Source: Massilia sp. H-1 (GTDB taxonomy: Bacteria > Pseudomonadota > Gammaproteobacteria > Burkholderiales > Burkholderiaceae_D). From it: DNA of 64,000 nt. The notes beneath the pieces are model-generated. The model worked only from the letters and a program-made list of their open reading frames with translations. It ran no database searches and was not told where the DNA came from. Both the position numbers and the translations under genes were made by a program. Shown piece by piece: positions 44,204 through 54,673 of the stretch (position 1 is the first letter of the stretch; every line of letters begins with the position of its first letter). The DNA lies in assembly GCA_024703915.1 (NCBI GenBank), contig CP087969.1:4030001-4094000 (forward strand), read 5' to 3'.

Positions 44204-45443
44204 ACGGGCGCGCTCCGGTGGCGACGGTACGCGCCGGTTACCTGCGTGCCCAGGGCTTGCTGGCGCTGCTGACCGCGCGCGGCGCGCTGGGTCTGTTGGT
44301 ACTGGGCTTGACGTTGCTGTACATCATCGGCCCGCTGTTCGTGTACGCAGCTGTCGGGCCGCGCGACGTGTATCTGGCGCTGGCCGGACAGACCGCTGCG
44401 GCTATTGCGGGCATCGTCCTCGGTTCCCGCATCACCTGGCTGGACCGGCGCGTGGCGGGCCATGCCCCCAAACTGGCGATCAAAGCCTCGACCTATGTGT
44501 ATTTGGTCGGTACCTTGTTCATCGCCTATATTCTGGTGACCCTGATCACGGCCCCCTCGATTCCCCTGGTCAGCGCCATCCTGGGCAGCGACGCGTACGC
44601 GCTCAGCGACGAACGCGGCGAATTCCTCAAGGGCCGCGAAGGCCCCTGGCTTGCGCTGTTGTATCTATCGTCGATCTTCACCTGTTCGCTGGTGCCGTAT
44701 TGCGTCGTGTTCGCGTACGTGACCGCCAACCGCTACCGCCATCTGCTGGCGCTGGCGTTCCTGTTCTTCGCCGTGTCCTTCCTGGTCAAGGTCTTGTTCC
44801 TCAATCTGCTCATTCCCGTGCTGGCGTATGCGCTCGAGTCGCAGCGGGTCAAGAAAGCCCACCTGTTGGCCTTCGGCGGCGGCGCCCTGTTGCTGATGCT
44901 GACCATGATTTCTCTGTCGGGCTTTGGCGACGACGCCCGCGCCATGGTCAGTTTGACCTCAGCGATTTCTTTTCCGCTACCTTCGCATCGGGTTCGTCCT
45001 GGCAATTTTTGGTCTACCGCTCGGTCGCCGTGCCCATCTTTACGGCGGTCGACACCCTGACCGTGCACGCCACCCAGTTCGGCGGCGCGCCGCTGCTAGG
45101 CGCGACCAGCGGTCTGTTGGCTGCGCTGACCGGCCAGGAGCGGATCAATCTGGAACGCTATGTGTTCGAATACCAGTTCGGCGGGTGGAACGACTTCGCC
45201 AATTCGAACGTCGTCTTCGTGCTTGACGCGTTCGTCAACTTCGGCTGGGTCGGCGTGTTCGTGATCGGTGCCATGGTTGGCCTCAGCCTGCGCATGTTCA
45301 AGCTCTCGCCCGACCCGGCGTTCCGGGCGCTGGCGCCGCTGTACGCCTTTTTGCTGGTATTTTCCCCCTTCATCGGCATGTTGCTGAGCAATGGATTCTT
45401 GCTGCTCTTCTTGCAGGTGCTCTTCGTCAAAGTAAAGAAATGA
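44200..45443 (+). CDS. wzy: Wzy-type O-unit/capsule polymerase
   Basis: About 415 residues with ten or more membrane helices and a large loop (GSDAYALSDERGEFLKGREG), the typical look of Wzy polymerases, which share little sequence. Later segments VVFVLDAFVNFGWVGVFVIGAMVG and LYAFLLVFSPFIGMLLSNGFLLLF. GTG start overlaps the wzx stop by three bases. Identification rests on topology and on the place between Wzx and sugar genes. A break near 44967 (ARAMVSLDLSDFFSATFASG). Confidence 0.75.
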
Positions 45444-46543
45444 CCGTCACTCAAATCAAAATCGTCACCATCGTCGGTGCCCGTCCGCAATTCGTCAAAG
45501 CTGCCGTGGTCAGCCGCGCCCTGGCCGCGTATCCTGGCATTGAAGAAGTGCTGGTCCATACCGGTCAGCATTTCGATGCCAATATGTCGGACGTGTTTTT
45601 CACGGAAATGGCGATTCCCGCGCCGCGCTACAACATGCATATCGGCGGCGGCAGTCACGGCGAAAATACGGGCCGCATGATCGAGCAACTCGAAAAAAAT
45701 CCTCGTCGCAGAACAACCGGACGCGGTGCTGTTGTACAGCGACACCGACTCGACCTTGGCTTGGCTGCGCTTGCCGCCGCCAAGCTCGTGATTCCACTGG
45801 TCCATATCGAATCGGGCTTGCGCTCGTTCCGGCGCGGCATGCCGGAGGAAATCAATCGGATCGTGACCGACCGCCTGGCCGATGTGCTGTACACCCCGTC
45901 GCCGGTGGCGGTGGCCAATTTGATGCAGGAAGGCGTCGCCAGTGAGCGGGTGCGCAATACGGGCGACGTCATGTACGACGCGGTGCTCCTGTTCAAGGAT
46001 ATTGCGCGCACGCGCTCGACGATTCTGGCCACGCTGGGGCTGCGCCAAGACGGCTACGCCCTGCTGACGCTGCACCGCAAGGAAAATACGGATGACCCGC
46101 GGGCGCTGGCCGACATTTTCGCCGCTCTCGGGAGCTGCGGGCGGGCCATCGTGTTCCCAGTGCACCCGCGCACACGCAAGCGCATCGCCGAGCAACAAGT
46201 CGCCATCCCCGCCAATGTGACCGTGATCGACCCGCTCGGCTACCTCGATACGCTGGCGCTGCTGCAAGGGGCCGCCTTGCTGTTGACCGATAGCGGCGGT
46301 ATGCAGAAGGAAGCGTATTTCCTCGACCGTCCCTGCATCACGCTGCGCGACGAGGACCGAATGGGTGGAGCTCGTAGCCTGCAGGTGCCAACGTCCTGAC
46401 CGGCGCCGACCCGGCGCGGATCGCGGCCGCGCTGTCCTCCGGTGCCGTCGCCCAGGTGCTTAGGGGGAATTTATGGCAATGGCGATGCCAGCGCCATCAT
46501 TGCCGCCGACTTGTGGGCGCGCTTCGGGAAGGCCGCGTCGTGA
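45440..46543 (+). CDS. wbpI: UDP-2,3-diacetamido-glucuronate 2-epimerase, WbpI/WlbD type
   Basis: About 365 residues of the UDP-GlcNAc 2-epimerase fold: IVTIVGARPQFVKAAVVSRAL, VLVHTGQHFDANMSDVFF, LVHIESGLRSFRRGMPEEINRI, ALLTLHRKENTDDP, VFPVHPRTRKRI, LLTDSGGMQKEAYFL, CITLRDETEWVELV. With wbpB, wbpD and wbpE in the same operon, the substrate is most likely UDP-GlcNAc3NAcA, giving UDP-ManNAc3NAcA. Breaks near 45702, 46365, 46400 and 46462. It overlaps wzy and the next glycosyltransferase by four bases each. Confidence 0.87.
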
Positions 46544-47859
46544 AGATCGTCTTTGTCGTTCACTACTATCCGCCGGTCAACAGCGCAGGGGCCAAGCGGG
46601 TCGAGGCGCTGTCCAAGTATTTTGCCGCCGCCGGGCACGAGGTGACGGTCGTGACGACCTGCAAATCGGATCGCGATGGCCTGCTGACCGAGCCGGTGCT
46701 TAGGCCGGGGTGACGCTGATGGAAATCGACGCCTTGGGCCGACTGCGCCCGTCGCGCAAGACTGGCGCTGTCTACGAGCCCTTGCATAGCACCGACGTTT
46801 CCTGGCGGCGCCGCTTCAAGAACCGCGTGTTTGCCTTGCTGGGCCAGCTGCCCGATCCACGCCTGCCGTTCGCGCTGTCGATCGCCAGCCCGCTGCTGGC
46901 GGCCGAAGTCAAGGCCCGTTTGCGCGCCGCCGACGTCGTGGTCGGCTCGGCGCCACCGTGGCCGATGTTGCTGGCGGCGCTGTTGGCCAAGTGGCGCTTC
47001 GGCAAACCTTGCGTACTCGACTATCGCGACCATTTCAGCGAATGCCACGAAATGCCTGGCAGTAAGCTGGCCAAATGGCTCGAACTGTGGATTGACCGCA
47101 AGCTGGTCAGGGCGGCCGACCAGGTGGTCGTCATTTCCGAGCCGATGGCCAGTTATTACCGCGGCCTGGGCGGGCGCGTCCACACCATCCTCAACGGCTT
47201 CGATCAAGCGCTGCTGGCCGAGGCGCGCGACCGTGCGAGGCCGACAGCGGACGGCCAGGTGCTGGTCTGCCACATGGGCATGATTTCGCCGGGACGCATC
47301 CCGCACCGCCTGCTGGCCGCACTGTGCAGCTTCCGGGAACAGGACCCTGGCAGGTTCGCTCGTTTGCGCTTCGAATTCTACGGCAATGCCGGTTTGCTTC
47401 AACAAGCGCTGCAGGACCGCTATCCAGCGGCCAGCGGCGCATTCCATTTTTTGCCAGCGCTGGCATACAGCGATGCGCTGACCCGGATGGCCGAGGCCGA
47501 TTACCTGCTGTTCAGCGAAACCTCGTCGACCGCCTCGCTGAGCGCGGCGGGCATCCTGCCGACCAAGCTGTTCGAATATATCGGTACCGGGCGTCCGGTG
47601 CTGGCCGATATCGGGCTGAAGCGACCCTGGTTTACGCCGCCTGCTCGCGCAGTACGGCCCGGACAGCATCGTGGCCGATAGCGCCGAGGCGTTCCTCGCG
47701 GCTCTGGCCCGGCCGGAATTTTTCGAACGTCGCGAGGCAAGGCCTGCGGCAGGCTTCCATCCCTTGTCGCGCGAAGCCCAGGCACAGCATTACGCCGATG
47801 TCCTCGGCAATCTATTGGACGCCCGCCAGCTACGGTCGGGCGCGCCCACCTCCGTATGA
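46540..47859 (+). CDS. Glycosyltransferase (GT4-like)
   Basis: About 435 residues. GT-B fold: glycine-containing acceptor loop VVHYYPPVNSAGAKRVEALSKYFAAAGHEVTVVT, RADQVVVISEPMASYYRGLG, and the nucleotide-sugar region with two acidic residues, LLFSETSSTASLSAAGILPTKLFEYIGTGRPVLADIG. One of only two non-priming glycosyltransferases in the locus; position next to the ManNAc3NAcA genes and wbpG suggests it transfers that uronic acid, by inference. GTG start overlaps the wbpI stop. Breaks at 46702 (expected GCCGGC, VPAGVTL) and near 47625-47645. Confidence 0.82.
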
Positions 47860-49014
47860 GTGATTCAAAAATGAAAAAAAGCGATTATCAAGTCTGTACC
47901 ACCTGCGTGATGGACACCTCCGACTCGACCATCTCGTTCGACGACCAGGGCGTTTGCGTCTACTGCAACAACTTCCATAAGGTCATCGAACCGAACTGGC
48001 ACACCGATGCCCGCGGCGAGCAGCAGCTCATGGCCACGGTCGACAAGATCAAGGCCGAAGGCAAGGGCAAGGATTTCGATTGCATCATCGGCCTAAGCGG
48101 CGGACTCGACAGTTCCTACCTGACTTACATCGCCAAGGAAAAGCTGGGCCTGCGCCCGCTGCTGTTCCACGTCGACGCTTCGCTGGAACACGGACCAGGC
48201 GGTGGGCAATATCGAAAAACTGGTCGACGGACTGGGCCTCGAATTGTTCACCGAAGTGATCAACTGGGAAGAGATCAAGGATTTGCAGGTGGCCCTGCTC
48301 AAATCGCAGATTCCGCATCAGGATATCGCCCAGGACACGGCGTTCTTCTCGACCCTGTACAAGTTTGCCCGCGAAAACAAGATCAAGTACGTGCTCACGG
48401 GCGGCAATTATTCGACCGAATGCTGCCGCGAGCCGGAAGAGTGGGGCGCCTATCCCGGCACCGACAAGACCCTGATCATGGACATCCACAAGCGCTTCGG
48501 CAAGGCGCCGCTGGAGACGTTCCCCGATCATCGACGTGTTCACCTCCAAGGTCTATTACAAATACATCCTTGGCATGCAGGTGTTCAAGCCGCTCGACCT
48601 GATTCCTTACATAAAGCACGAAGCGGAAGAGACGCTCGAACGCAAGTTCGGCTGGAAGAAATTCCAGCACAAGCACCATGAGTCGCGCTTCACCCGGTTC
48701 TTCGAGGATTACTGGCTGCCGCGCAAGTTCGGCTTCGACCGCCGCCGTGCCCACTTCTCGAGCCTGATCATGACCGGCCAGATGACGCGTGAGGCGGCCC
48801 TGGCGCGCATGGAAAAGCCGGAACTGGACGAGCATTTCCTGAACCAGGAATTCGAATATGTGGCCCACAAGCTGGACTTGACGGTGGCGCAGTTGCGCGA
48901 CATTTTCAACGGTCCCAACAAGTCGAGCTATGACTACAAGAGCAAGCGCTGGATGATCGAGATCGGCGCGCGATCATGGTCTGGCTGGGACTGGAAAAGC
49001 GTCTCTACAAATGA
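47856..49014 (+). CDS. wbpG: Sugar amidotransferase, WbpG type (N-acetyl sugar amidotransferase)
   Basis: About 385 residues. N-terminal zinc-finger-like CTTCVMDTSDSTISFDDQGVCVYC; then the PP-loop CIIGLSGGLDSSYLTYIAKEKL, which activates with ATP; VLTGGNYSTECCREPEEWG. WbpG with dedicated HisH and HisF homologues converts a sugar carboxyl or acetamido group in Pseudomonas and Campylobacter polysaccharides (acetamidino or amide formation). It overlaps the glycosyltransferase and the hisH-like gene by four bases each. Breaks near 48185, 48530 and 48973. Confidence 0.9.
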
Positions 49015-49625
49015 TCACCATCATCGATTACGGGCTGGGCAACGTGCTCGCCTTCGTCAACGTCTACAACCGCCTGAACATTCCGGTGCGGGTGGCGAAA
49101 AGCGCAGCCGAGCTCGACGGTGCCACGCGCCTGATACTGCCCGGTGTCGGTTCGTTCGACCACGCGATGGAGCAGCTCGCGCGCTCGGGCATGCGCCCGC
49201 GCCTCGAGCAGCTGGTGTGCGAGGAGAAACTGCCGGTCATCGGCATCTGTGTGGGCATGCAAATGCTGGCCAAGGGCAGCGATGAGGGCAAGCTGCCGGG
49301 CCTGGGCTGGATTGACGGCCAAGTGCGCAAGTTCCAGCTCGACGAAATGCCGCGCGGCACCAATTTGCCGCACATGGGCTGGAACGACGTGACCCCGGTC
49401 AGCATGGCAGGCCTGTTCAAAGGCTTGGAAGACGATGCGCGCTTCTACTTCCTGCATTCCTACTATTTCGAGTGCAACGACGGCGCCAGCATTCTGGCGC
49501 GCACCGATTACGGATCCCATTTCAGCTGCGCCGTGCGGCGCGACAATGTCTACGGCGTTCAGTTCCATCCGGAAAAAAGCCACCATTTCGGCAGCCAGCT
49601 GCTGAGCAATTTTGCGGAAGTCTGA
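49011..49625 (+). CDS. hisH: HisH-like glutaminase subunit of the sugar amidation system
   Basis: 204 residues, intact. Class I glutamine amidotransferase: ITIIDYGLGNVLAFVNVYNRL, ATRLILPGVGSFDHAMEQL, catalytic Cys in VIGICVGMQMLAKGSDEG, and His-Glu in YGVQFHPEKSHHFGSQLL. It supplies ammonia. The setting between wbpG and hisF in a polysaccharide operon, away from histidine genes, marks it as the dedicated second copy, not the histidine biosynthetic one. Confidence 0.9.
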   Translation: MITIIDYGLGNVLAFVNVYNRLNIPVRVAKSAAELDGATRLILPGVGSFDHAMEQLARSGMRPRLEQLVCEEKLPVIGICVGMQMLAKGSDEGKLPGLGWIDGQVRKFQLDEMPRGTNLPHMGWNDVTPVSMAGLFKGLEDDARFYFLHSYYFECNDGASILARTDYGSHFSCAVRRDNVYGVQFHPEKSHHFGSQLLSNFAEV

Positions 49626-49627
49626 CT

Positions 49628-50400
49628 ATGCTGCGTCCTAGAATTATTCCCTGCCTGCTGGTGCAGAAAAAGGCTTGGTCAAGACCGTCAAGTTCGGTCC
49701 CGGCAAGTACGTTGGCGACCCCATCAACGCCGTCAAGATCTTCAACGAGAAGGAAGCGGACGAGCTGATCGTGCTCGACATCGACGCCACAGTCAACGGC
49801 GTGGCGCCCGACTTCGCGCTGATCCAGAAGCTGGCCGCCGAGTGCCGCATGCCGCTGTGCTATGGCGGCGGCATCAAGACGGTCGAGCAAGCCAAGCGGA
49901 TCATCGGCCTGGGCGTGGAGAAAGTGGCACTCAGCTCGGCCGCCATGGCCGATCCGGCCTTGATCACTGCCATCGCCGACGAAATCGGCAGCCAGAGCGT
50001 GGTGGTGGTGCTCGACGTCAAAAAGGCTTGTTCGGCAAATACGAGGTCTATACCCACAACGGGCGCAAGGGCACGGGCCGCCATCCGCTCGACATGGCAC
50101 GCGAGGCCGAGCGTCTGGGCGCGGGCGAGATCGTGCTCAATTCGATCGACTTGGACGGCCAGATGAAGGGTTACGACATCGATCTGGCGCGCAAGGTGCG
50201 CGAGGCGGTGAAGCTGCCCATGTCGGTCCTGGGCGGGGCAGGCACGCTGGCCGATATCGGCCAGCTGATCAGCGCCTGCGGCGTCGTCAGCGCTGCCATG
50301 CCGCAGCCTGTTCGTCTTCAAGGGCAGCTACAAGGCGGTCCTGATCAATTATCCGACCGTCGCCGAGCGCGATGGCCTGATCCGTAACGCGCTGGTATAG
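49628..50400 (+). CDS. hisF: HisF-like cyclase subunit of the sugar amidation system
   Basis: About 257 residues, TIM barrel: [106 protein letters not shown]. It channels ammonia from the HisH partner to the WbpG reaction. Some catalytic positions differ from canonical HisF (DLNASVN-like stretch is replaced by DIDATVN), in line with the O-antigen paralogues. Breaks near 49671 and 50033 are homopolymer losses; one near 50300 lies by an expected GCCGGC. Confidence 0.88.
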
Positions 50401-50411
50401 GAAAAGATCGC

Positions 50412-51271
50412 ATGAACGTATTCATTCTCGGTGCCAGCGGCATGCTGGGCAACGCCATGCTGCGCACGTTCGCCGAACTGCCGCAGTTCACGGTATTCAG
50501 GCAGCGCCCGCAGCAGCGCGGCCCTGCGCCATTTTGCGCCGGAGCTGCAGGGGCGCATCGTGACCGGCGTCGACGTCGAGCAGCACGATTCGCTGGTGCG
50601 CGCCTTCGGCCGCGTGCAGCCTGACCTGGTGATTAATTGCGTGGGCTTGGTCAAGCAGTTGGCCGAATCGGGCGACCCGCTGCTCACGATCCCGCTCAAT
50701 TCTTTGCTGCCGCATAGGCTGGCCTAAGCCTGTGCCAGGTGAGCGGCGCGCGCCTGGTGCAGATCAGCACTGATTGCGTCTTTTCGGGGGGCAAGGGCCG
50801 GTACCGTGAAACCGATTTCGCTGACGCCGACGATTTGTACGGACGCAGCAAGCTGCTCGGCGAGGTCGACTATCCGCACGCGCTGACGGTGCGCACGTCG
50901 ATCATTGGGCACGAGCTCGACGGCCAGCGTAGTCTGATCAATTGGTTCCTGGCCCAGCAAGGGCAGGTGCGCGGTTATACGCGCGCCGTGTTTTCCGGCC
51001 TGCCGACGGTGATGCTGGCGCGCGTGATCCGCGATGTGATCGTACCGCGCCCTGAACTGCGCGGCTTGTATCACGTGGCCGCCGCGCCGATCAACAAGTT
51101 CGACTTGCTGTCGCTGGTGGCCGACGTGTACGGCAAGCAGATCGCGATCACACCCGATGCTTAAGCCTGGTCATCGACCGTTCGCTCGACGCCACGCGTT
51201 TTCGGGAGGCGACCGGGTATGTGGCACCGGCATGGCGCGAGATGATCGCGGCCATGCGCGACTTCGGCTGA
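50412..51271 (+). CDS. RmlD-like sugar nucleotide reductase
   Basis: About 285 residues, short-chain reductase: FILGASGMLGNAMLRTFAEL, PDLVINCVGLVKQL, LVQISTDCVFSGGKGRYRETD, and catalytic Tyr-Lys in DLYGRSKLLGEV. It is of the dTDP-4-dehydrorhamnose reductase family and takes the usual place of the L-FucNAc pathway reductase (FnlB/WbjC/CapF), but is shorter and lacks the cupin domain of those. Given FnlA and FnlC nearby, it probably does the C4 reduction. Breaks near 50505, 50725 and 51163 (expected GCCGGC). Confidence 0.8.
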
Positions 51272-51278
51272 GGCAGCC

Positions 51279-52529
51279 GTGCGCATTCTTATTCTCAGCC
51301 AGTACTTCTGGCCTGAAAGTTTCCAGATCAACGACATCGCCACCGCCCTCGCCGCGCGGCAACCATGTCGAGGTTCTCACTGGTAAGCCAAACTACCCGT
51401 CCGGACGCGTCTTTCCCGGTTACCAGGTAGGCGGCTGCCAGCGCAAAACGTACGGCGCGCAGGCCATCGCCGTGCATCGCATTCCGATGCTGGCGCGCGC
51501 CGCGGGCGGGCTGCAGGCTGGCGCTCAACTACCTGTCCTTCATTGTCTCGGGTTTGTTGTTGGCGCCGTGGATGTTGCGTGGAAAGCAATTCGACGTGAT
51601 CTTCGTGTACGCGCCGTCGCCCATCCTGCAAGCCATTCCCGCAATCCTGCTGGGCTGGCTCAAGCGTTGTCCCACCGTGCTCTGGGTGCAGGATCTGTGG
51701 CCGGAAAGCTTGTCGGCGACGGGGTACGTCAAGAGCGCGCGTGCTGGGCGCGGTCGAACGTGTCGTGCGCTTCATTTACCGACACATGAACTTGCTGCTG
51801 GTGCAGTCGGAAGCGTTTGTCGCGCCTGTGACCGCGCTGGCTGGCGGAACGCCGGTGCGCTACCACCCCAACTCGGTCGACGACAGCTTCGCCGCGCCCG
51901 CCTGCGGACCGGTGCCTGCGGTGGACGGCTTGGACGCCCCGTTCTCGGTCATGTTTGCTTAAGCAATATCGGCAACGCACAGGCGGTGGAAGTGATCGTG
52001 GAGGCCGCCACCGCCCTGCGTCAGGAGCCCGGCATCGCCCTCGTGGTGGTGGGTGACGGTAGCCGCCACGCCTGGATGCTGGAGCAAAAGCTTGCGCGCG
52101 GGCTTGACAACCTGCACTTGCCGGGTCGCTTCCCCGTGTCCGCCATGCCCGCCATGATGCAGAAGGCGTCGGCGCTGCTGGTCACCCTGGCTGACCAGGA
52201 AATTTTCCGCTACACGGTGCCAAGCAAGATCCAGGCTTACCTGGCCCATGCTACCGCCCCGTGATTGCCGCCCTCAACGGCGAAGGCGCACGCCTGATCG
52301 CCGCTGCTTGGCTGCCGGACTGACCGTTCGCTTGCAGAACGATGGTGCAGCCCTCGCTGCGGCGGTGCTGGCCATGGCGCGTATGACGGCGCAACAGCGC
52401 GCCGAACTGGGCCGCAACGCATCCATTTACCACTTGAAACACTTCTCGCATGCTATGCTTGTCGACCGGCTTCATGTTTTGTTGCATGAATGCGCCGCCG
52501 GGCATGGGACGATGTCCGTCAAACAATAG
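51279..52529 (+). CDS. wbuB: Glycosyltransferase, WbuB-like (GT4), probable L-FucNAc transferase
   Basis: About 410 residues: ILILSQYFWPESFQINDIATAL, VEVLTGKPNYPSGRVFPGY, VIFVYAPSPILQAIPAILLGWL, VLWVQDLWPESLSATGYVKS, FSVMFAGNIGNAQAVEVIVEAA, FRYTVPSKIQAYLA. This set is typical of WbuB/WbjE, which adds L-FucNAc in loci carrying fnlA-fnlC, and those genes follow at once. GTG start with GAGGCA upstream. Break at 51957 is an expected GCCGGC (FAGNIG); others near 51358, 51525, 51740, 52255 and 52308. Confidence 0.85.
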
Positions 52530-52537
52530 GTTTCCAT

Positions 52538-53547
52538 ATGTTCAAAGATAAAGTATTAATGATTACGGGCGGCACCGGCTCGTTTGGCAACACTGTGCTC
52601 AAGCGCTTCCTGTCGACCGACGTGCGTGAGATCCGTATCTTCAGCACGACGAAAAGAAGCAGGAAGAGATGCGCATCGCGCTCAATAACAGCAAGCTCAA
52701 GTTCTACATCGGCGATGTGCGCGACTATGCCAGCCTGCAGCAAGCGATGAAAGGCGTCGACTTCGTGTTCCACGCGGCCGCGCTCAAGCAGGTTCCATCG
52801 TGCGAGTTTTATCCGATGGAAGCGGTGCGCACCAATGTGCTCGGGACCGAGAACGTGATGAATGCGGCTACTGCCAACGGCGTCAAGCGGCTGGTGGTGC
52901 TCAGCACCGACAAGGCGGTGTACCCGATCAATGCGATGGGTATTTCCAAGGCGATGGCGGAAAAGCTGATGGTGGCCAAGTCGCGCACCCAGCTGCCCGG
53001 CGAAACGGTGCTGTGCGCCACGCGCTACGGCAATGTGATGGCTTCGCGCGGTTCGGTGATTCCCCTGTTCGTGTCGCAGCTCAAGGAAGGGCGCGAGCTG
53101 ACTGTGACCGATCCGAACATGACGCGCTTTCTGATGTCGCTGGAAGATTCGGTCGACCTGGTGCTGTATGCCTTCGAGCATGGCCAGCAGGGCGACATTT
53201 TTGTGCAGAAGGCGCCTAAGCATCGACCGTGGCCGACCTCGCGCGCGGTGCAGCGCGTGTTCGACAAAGAGAGCGACGTGCGCATCATCGGCACCCGCCA
53301 CGGTGAGAAGCTGTACGAGTCGCTCATTTCGCGCGAAGAGATGGCGCATGCCCACGACATGGGCGGCTACTACCGCATCCCGGCCGACAACCGCGATCTT
53401 AACTATGCCAAGTACTTCACGGTCGGGGAACAGGTGATCGCCGAACTGGACGACTACACCTCCCACAACACCGAGCGCCTCGACGTCGACCAGGTCGTCG
53501 CGCTGCTGCGCAAGCTCGACTACATACAGGAACAATTGCATGCTTAA
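52538..53547 (+). CDS. fnlA: UDP-GlcNAc 4,6-dehydratase/5-epimerase, FnlA/CapE/WbjB type
   Basis: About 335 residues: [20 protein letters not shown] (NAD-binding), [53 protein letters not shown] (Met-Lys active site in place of Tyr-Lys), [38 protein letters not shown]. It starts UDP-L-FucNAc synthesis from UDP-GlcNAc. Breaks near 52656 and 53217 (expected GCCGGC in QKAPASTVADL, written GCCTAAGC). Overlaps fnlC by eight bases. Confidence 0.9.
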
Positions 53548-54673
53548 GGTAATGACCATCGTCGGCACGCGCCCGGAATTGATCAAGATGAGCCGGGTCA
53601 TTGCCGAGTTCGACCAGTACACGCAGCACGTGCTGGTGCACACCGGCCAGAACTACGACTACGAACTGAATCAGGTGTTCTTCGACGATCTCGGTATTCG
53701 CAAGCCGGACCACTTTCTCGAGGCGGTGGGCGAGAACGTGGCGCAGACGATCGCGCGCGTGATCGAAAAGTCGGACGCGGTGATGGAAAGCGAACGGCCG
53801 GACGCGATCATGCTCTACGGCGACACCAATTCCTGTCTGGCGGTGCTGGCGGCCAAGCGCCGCAAGATTCCCGTGTTCCACATGGAGGCGGGCAACCGCT
53901 GTTTCGACCAGCGCGTCCCGGAAGAACTTAACCGCAAGGTGCTGGACCACCTGAGCGACATTAATATGGTGCTGACCGAACATGCGCGGCGCTACTTGAT
54001 TGCCGAAGGCATCGCGCCCGAGACCATCATCAAGACCGGTTCGCATATGCGCGAAGTGCTTGACCATTACGCGTCCAAGATCGCTGCGTCCGACATCCTG
54101 GCGCGCCTGCAGCTGGCGTCGGGGCGCTATTTCATCGTCAGCGCCCACCGCGAGGAAAACGTCGATTCGCCAGAGAATCTGCGCGACCTGATCGACACGC
54201 TCAATGCGCTTGCGGCCAGCTATGACGTGCCTGTGATCGTCTCGACTCACCCGCGCACCCAGAAGCGGCTCGATTCGCTCGACCTGGGCGCATTGCATGC
54301 GCACATCCGCTTCCTCAAGCCGTTCGGCTTTTGCGACTACATCAAACTGCAGCAGGAGGCGCTGTGCGTGGTCTCGGACAGCGGCACGATCACCGAGGAA
54401 GCGGCGCTGCTCAACCTGCCTGCGATCACCATCCGCAATGCCCACGAGCGCCCGGAAGGCATGGATGCTTAAGCACGCTGATCATGTCGGGCCTGACCAG
54501 CGAGCGCGTGCTCGACGCCGTGCGCGTCATTGTCGGTCAGCATGACCGTGAGCGGCAGGGCCACGCAACCGGTGCCCGATTACGAGGGAGGGGCGGTCTC
54601 GAAGAAAGTGCTGCGCACCGTATTGAGCTATACCGGCTACGTCAACCGCACCGTGTGGGGCAAGCCGCAGTGA
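53540..54673 (+). CDS. fnlC: UDP-sugar 2-epimerase, FnlC/CapG/WbjD type
   Basis: About 375 residues: [125 protein letters not shown] and the long C-terminal tail usual in this subgroup. Last step to UDP-L-FucNAc. Break at 54471 is an expected GCCGGC written GCTTAAGC; another near 54565. Confidence 0.9.

Noticed and set aside
49011..50400. Histidine biosynthesis genes hisH and hisF
   Set aside because: No other his genes are present and they are embedded with wbpG, so they belong to sugar amidation.
53540..53550. CATGCTTAAGG at the fnlA/fnlC junction
   Set aside because: It encodes the natural start [13 protein letters not shown] of the epimerase; no repair is needed.
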